The notes under the pieces were generated by a model. It saw nothing but the letters and a program-made list of their open reading frames with translations, had not been told where the DNA came from and searched no databases. 64,000 bases of DNA from Chaenocephalus aceratus (lineage: Eukaryota > Chordata > Actinopteri > Perciformes > Channichthyidae). The translations under genes and the position numbers were made by a program. Shown here in pieces: positions 59,221 to 64,000 of the stretch; positions within the stretch are counted from its first letter, which is position 1, and the number at the start of each line of letters is the position of its first letter. The DNA lies in NCBI GenBank assembly GCA_023974075.1, contig CM043793.1, positions 4,294,896 to 4,358,895 on the forward strand, written 5' to 3'.

Positions 59221-60352
59221 ATTATATAATAAGGCATGCAATCAAGGTTAACATTTTTGAAGCCATCCATAATATTAGGAAAGTAAACTTGCTGAAACAT
59301 TCTAAATACCTAGTTTCTGGTTACCCACAAGGGAACCATACAGAGGAGTCACCAGCAGCATGGAAAGGCCCCCGCACAGGGAGGGTCTTGGGCCCATCTA
59401 AATAAAGACCACCAAGTGTCCCTGGGAAAGGTCTTATTCAACAAGTTCAATAATGTGCAATGTCAGCCGATTCATTAAATGTAGTTTTAATAAATAAACA
59501 TTGAAATACCAAACAGTGAGAATTAGCTCATGCTCTCAGCTTTGACTGATTGGATGTCACGATGGCTGGACCAGCACACCAATAGTATTTGTGTTCTAAT
59601 TCCCCAGAAAACCACAAACAAAAACATCTGTTGTAAAACACTGCAGCAGTCGAGTCAACTTGAAACGTTTCTTTAGCGAGAATGATTGAGACTAAATGAC
59701 TCACTGAAATATGATTGAGATGTTTTTAGTGAGCAGGTTGGTGATGCTGGGAATACATTATCGTGAACCGAGAATGAACCCGACCTGATGCTCTGAAGAC
59801 TGAGTGTCAGAGCCAGGAGGACGTGCACACTATGGCTCCCTCCCTGCAGAGGCCACGGATAACAAGACAGAATATTCACTGATTCTTCAATATAGGCGAC
59901 CTTCAGCCTCGTTTGCATTCACTGCAATGGCCAATCAGCATGTTTGTGAGCCAATGTATGTATCAAAAGCTGTACGGTCAATGGCTCGGGATGTGCATGT
60001 GCCACCTGGGCTGCTGCTCTGCACTAAGCAGATTGAGTAATCATTGATAGTCAAACGCCAGGCTAGCAGATTAGATTGCTGCCATAAAAGTGCGTTGTGT
60101 GTCAAGGTCTCCGCGGTGCGCTGAGGAGGATCTGTCGCTGCTGCTCAATCGATCCTTGTATGATGAGCACTTTGAAGTGTTCTCTTTCCTGACAGTGTTT
60201 CCAACATAAGCCGACAGTATGTGAGCATATAGGTTCAGAACAACACGGTACGGGGTTTCATGTGTACCGTATGATATCGCTCCACTCAACTAACTTTCAG
60301 TAGAAGGTCCTTTCCTTGATTTAGTTACGTTCGGTACTGCGGATAAGACGCA

Positions 60353-60445
60353 ATGGTGTAAAGTAACTAAGTAGATTTACTCTACTTTGTACTTACAATT
60401 CAGAGGTAAACCGTGTACTTTTACTCCACTACATTTATTTAAATG
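60353..60445. repeat. Dispersed fish repeat fragment (GTAACTAAGTA type)
   Basis: AAAGTAACTAAGTAGATTTA and TTTTACTCCACTACATTTAT are hallmarks of a very common fish interspersed repeat. A degraded relative is seen at 27480-27560. Confidence 0.55.
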
Positions 60446-62149
60446 TTACTTACAGATGTGGATGAATGATGTGAAATAATCAACTCGTAAATCAGACTTT
60501 AGTTCCACCTGGAGTGAATCCACCAGCTACCCTGCAGTCTACAAAGTCATTCAGACTAGCTGCACAGTTCGGGAACTTATGCACTTCTTTTTACTGACAG
60601 TGGAGTGTACGGCAAACTTTCAAATTCTGCGACTTATAAAACATGCATCGAGTGAATGAGAAAAAAAGGAGCGCGGCCTATTAAAGATGATATTAAGTCT
60701 AGTCTCGTCGAGGCTGAGATGCTCCCGTAGAACCAGGTACTGTAGACAACGTGTGCTCATTTGAACCCGGGGAAGGTTTGAAACATGAACCCATATGCTG
60801 CATGTATTTTAAAGGCGGGGGTGGCCGTGAATGCAGAAATGGCAACAAGCTGACGGACACAGAAAGAGATACACACACCAGTTCCATCTGCTGTACCTCC
60901 TGTCGTAGATTATGTGTTTGTGCAGGTGTGTGTGTGTGTGTGGTGCGCATAATGCATGCCATTACATTCCTATTGAAGCCTGAGGGGCCCCCGTGTATCA
61001 GTATACTCTCGTGTCAGATAGAGAAGCAGACGTGTGTGCAGTTTAGCGCCATGGTCTCAGTTTCTCTGCTCCACCAGATTGAGGGTAATCTGGACATGTC
61101 CGCTCTGATCTGTCCGGGCCAATGGGTCACCGGGATCAGGTGCAACATACATGAATGAACCTCTCTGTTAATCCCGATCACTGGGGAGTTTTCATAATGC
61201 TTAGAGACACGGCTATACACCATCATCTGGCTACCGATGCCATGGGAGGTGGGTAAACACATGAGTCAAATCTGAGATGAGTATTGGGGGGATGTGAGGA
61301 GACAGAAAGATACAGTGACTAAAATAAACCAGGAGGCGGAGCTTGGAGCTGCTTTGTTCATCATCTTCCTGACATCAACCAACACATGGCTTCTTTGCAT
61401 GTGATTTGCATGGTGCACTTTATAGAGATTTTGCATGCATTTTGTATTTTAAGCACCCTTCAATGTGCATGTTTGTCGTAAAGTAGAGTTTGACTCCCTT
61501 TTTGTCAGCAAACCTTTGACCTACTGTCCAACCCTCATATCGCTGGAACAATGGAGAAACATGGCCATGCTTACTTTTGACTGGTATCACAAATCACTCA
61601 TCTGTCGGTCACAGAAAGAAAACCTCAGTGATTGTCTGAAGGACTGCTGCCATGGGCCCCAGGAGAAGCAAGTCACTGAGGCACAGAAAGCACCAGGATT
61701 TGATATTAGCATGCTACGTAAAATAGACTATACTTATACTATACTGAGGTTACATATAGTCACTTCTAAGCATCCCACCCTGTCCAAAAAGTCTGCTCAA
61801 TCTGCAAAAGAACTAGTTGGGAAGTGGTGATTGTCACAATATAATGATTAATACAAAGTCCTTCTCACTCGAATCACCTAATTACAAACCCACCTTGGGC
61901 AACTTCTAATGATAGATTCTAAACTCCCTGTAGCTGGCTGAAAAATACCAAATGGCCCAATATCAATCTTACAAGTAAGTGTGTCTAAAACATTGTACAC
62001 ATTCAATTAGATATCATGTTGCAATTGTTTGCTCAATTTGAGTATGATGTGGCACTACTACCACCAATACACTTGGACTACCTATGTTGCAAATGTATTA
62101 TCTTTTCAATTTACACACGGCATCTATTGCACGTCTGTCCGTCCTGGGA

Positions 62150-62390
62150 GAGGGATCCCTCCTCTGTTGCTCTCCCTGAGGTTTCTCCCATGTTCCCCTT
62201 TAGACTGTGGGTTTTCTTCGGAAGTTTTTCCTTGTACGATGTGAGGGTCTAAGGACAGAGGGTCTAAGGACAGAGGGTCTAAGGACAGAGGGTCTAAGGA
62301 CAGAGGGTGTCGTATGTCATACTGATATTCTGTACACACTGTGAAGACCACTGAGACAAATGTAACATTTGTGATATTGGGCTATAAAAA
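62150..62390 (+). mobile_element. LINE (L2-like) 3' tail with 16-bp tandem expansion
   Basis: The same tail as at 37110-37330 (TTTTTCCTTGTACGATGTGA to GATATTGGGCTATA). In this copy the unit GTCTAAGGACAGAGGG is present four times in a row (about 62246-62308) where the other copy has one. Confidence 0.75.
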
Positions 62391-63429
62391 AAGAAGAAAG
62401 AAAAAAAAAAAATACAAGATTGTTCTGAAAAGACACCCTATGCGTAATGGTATTTTAGTTTATTTTATCTTTTTATATATCTGTCTACTCCTCTGCATTT
62501 ATGATGTTCTTCCTACATGTACCTGACACCCACCATGTTGATTTTGCTGCTGCCTCCACTATCAGGGAGATACAATCAAGTGTTTCCCCCAGCCGAGCAG
62601 AAGCCAGAGGGCTGCCATCAAGTGTTCATGGCAGTCACTAAACTCCGCCCCCATCACTAATGATTATCTCCCCCCCACACACACTGACCTGCTATCTCAG
62701 ATGCCACTACAGCCCCCCTCCCCACACTCATTTGGCTGGGAGTGACAGGGCGACATCAGCCTAACTATAGCTGCTGCTCATGTTTCCTGCCCCTGCTCTC
62801 GCACCACTGCAGCCCCATGGAAAGACAATACCCTTTCTGGCTGATAGAGACGTGTGAGGTGACACTCCACTGAGAGAGCCTCCGCAGTCACTGATCAACT
62901 GGAGCCGTGTCAGGTTACTCACATGCAGGCGCTACGCCCACAGTACTGAATGGCATTTGATGAAATAAATCAGCATTATACTCCGATCTACACGTATGCT
63001 GTGTCCCAAATCACATACTTCTGTAGCCTACCTATATTTGCTGTTTTGAGGGCACACGTGCATCCCAATGTGAGACACAGTGCCTTATGCATACTTGAAT
63101 GGTGCACTCGTAGGCCCTCAACAATCGCAGTCTTAGCCATATAATGGAGTGACACGAGCAGCCGCGATTGTGGTTAACACAGCACTGTACATATAAAAGT
63201 GAAACATGTGGGAGTCTTTTGGCAATTGAAGTAACGCACCACCATACTGTTGACAAAAAGAAGCCACCGTGAATGTAATAGGGTTCATTGGGCAGTCTGT
63301 AATGATTTGCTAAAGTGATTGATCGTAGCATGCTAGCTAGGTAACAGCGGCAATCGTGAAAACAGCTGCATGGGAATCGAACGCTGCAAAATTCAACATA
63401 CTGCAAATGTTCACAGTGCGTGACATCAT

Positions 63430-63610
63430 GCAGAGGTGGGAGTAAGTCCTACATGTGCAAGGCATGAGCACGTCTCAAGTCTTGACCTACAAGTATCAAG
63501 CAAGTCCCAAGTCACTGTGGTGAGAGGCAAGCAAGTCAAGTCCTTGCTCAGGTCAAGCAAGTCAAGTCACGTCCTTGCTCAGGTCAAGCAAGTCAAGTCA
63601 AGTCATACGA
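63430..63610. repeat. CAAGTC-rich dispersed repeat
   Basis: Starts near CAGAGGTGGGAGTAAGTC and contains many CAAGTCAAGTC / GGTCAAGCAAG units, including a 31-bp direct duplication around 63535-63600. It is a common fish DNA-transposon-derived repeat. Confidence 0.6.
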
Positions 63611-64000
63611 CATTCTGATGAAAGAGCCAGTTTCCACATGAAACCAGTTCAAAGACGGTGGTTATGGAAATGGATTCGACCCACATATGATCTTCATTAC
63701 AGACACAGTTAGTCATTGAACTCTAATTTAGCCCGATGACGATCATAGATTCATATTAACCCAGAACTGCAGACGATAAGCGAGGACTCAAACAGCCTGT
63801 TCAGAAAGGCAGAACTCCAGGTAAGAAAATCATAGATGGCGTTTGCCATTACACGTATTTCATTTAAATGTCTGTTAACACGAGAACCGCCACCAGCGTC
63901 AGCGCCTACAGAGATATCGTTTTAAATCACTTCCTGTGCTCCTCTTCATCATTTCCTTATAAACTAAGTCGATTTAAAACTCACTTAATTGGGTTCATTT

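Noticed and set aside
59673..60040. Overlapping 81- and 78-codon frames on both strands in the ARID3 intron
   Set aside because: No motif or splice evidence. The length is within chance expectation for this composition.

Overview
The window looks like an assembled piece of a teleost (ray-finned fish) nuclear genome. Supporting signs are GT/AG-spliced vertebrate exons, long (CA)n/(GT)n runs, and a dense mixture of fish-type hAT, TTAA-target and foldback DNA elements, CR1/L2/Rex-type LINEs, a DIRS element and LTR elements. There is no bacterial gene organisation, and I found no CRISPR array, rRNA or convincing tRNA.

Only two host genes could be supported. (1) Two short exons at about 3.9-4.2 kb on the + strand encode the C-terminus of mamdc2 (end of the last MAM domain plus the acidic tail ending in NEIEK). 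They are followed by a 3' UTR with clustered poly(A) signals. (2) At 49.4-50.35 kb on the + strand is the 5' end of an ARID3-family transcription-factor gene, best matched to arid3c. Its first large coding exon ends exactly at the EEQFKQ splice junction just upstream of the ARID domain. The ARID exons are not in the window, so the last 13.6 kb is treated as intron 1 or 2 of that gene.

Nearly everything between is transposon-derived and deeply nested. 0-3.75 kb: hAT-type MITE inside a Charlie-like hAT end inside a CR1/L2 LINE (minus strand) inside a TTAA-type element. 6.1-7.3 kb: LINE 3' end split by a 440-bp solo LTR. 7.6-9.4 kb: a set of coding-phase minisatellites whose unit lengths are multiples of 3. 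11.5-14.6 and 25.5-28.5 kb: two copies of a 3-kb foldback element with long inverted arms. 17.4-28.7 kb: a DIRS element (minus strand) broken by a 4.6-kb LINE and by the second foldback element. 30.1-39.85 kb: a complete LTR retroelement on the minus strand with two about 98%-identical LTRs, a primer-binding site and a polypurine tract, but no recognisable gag or pol. 40.2-45.0 kb: TTAA-type elements, a TA-flanked MITE and nested hATs. 50.35-64 kb: intronic sequence with microsatellites, small MITEs, LINE tails and a few stretches that could be conserved non-coding elements.

Most boundaries of DNA elements were set by terminal inverted repeats together with target-site duplications read directly from the sequence. 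Family names rest on recognition of motifs without any database search.
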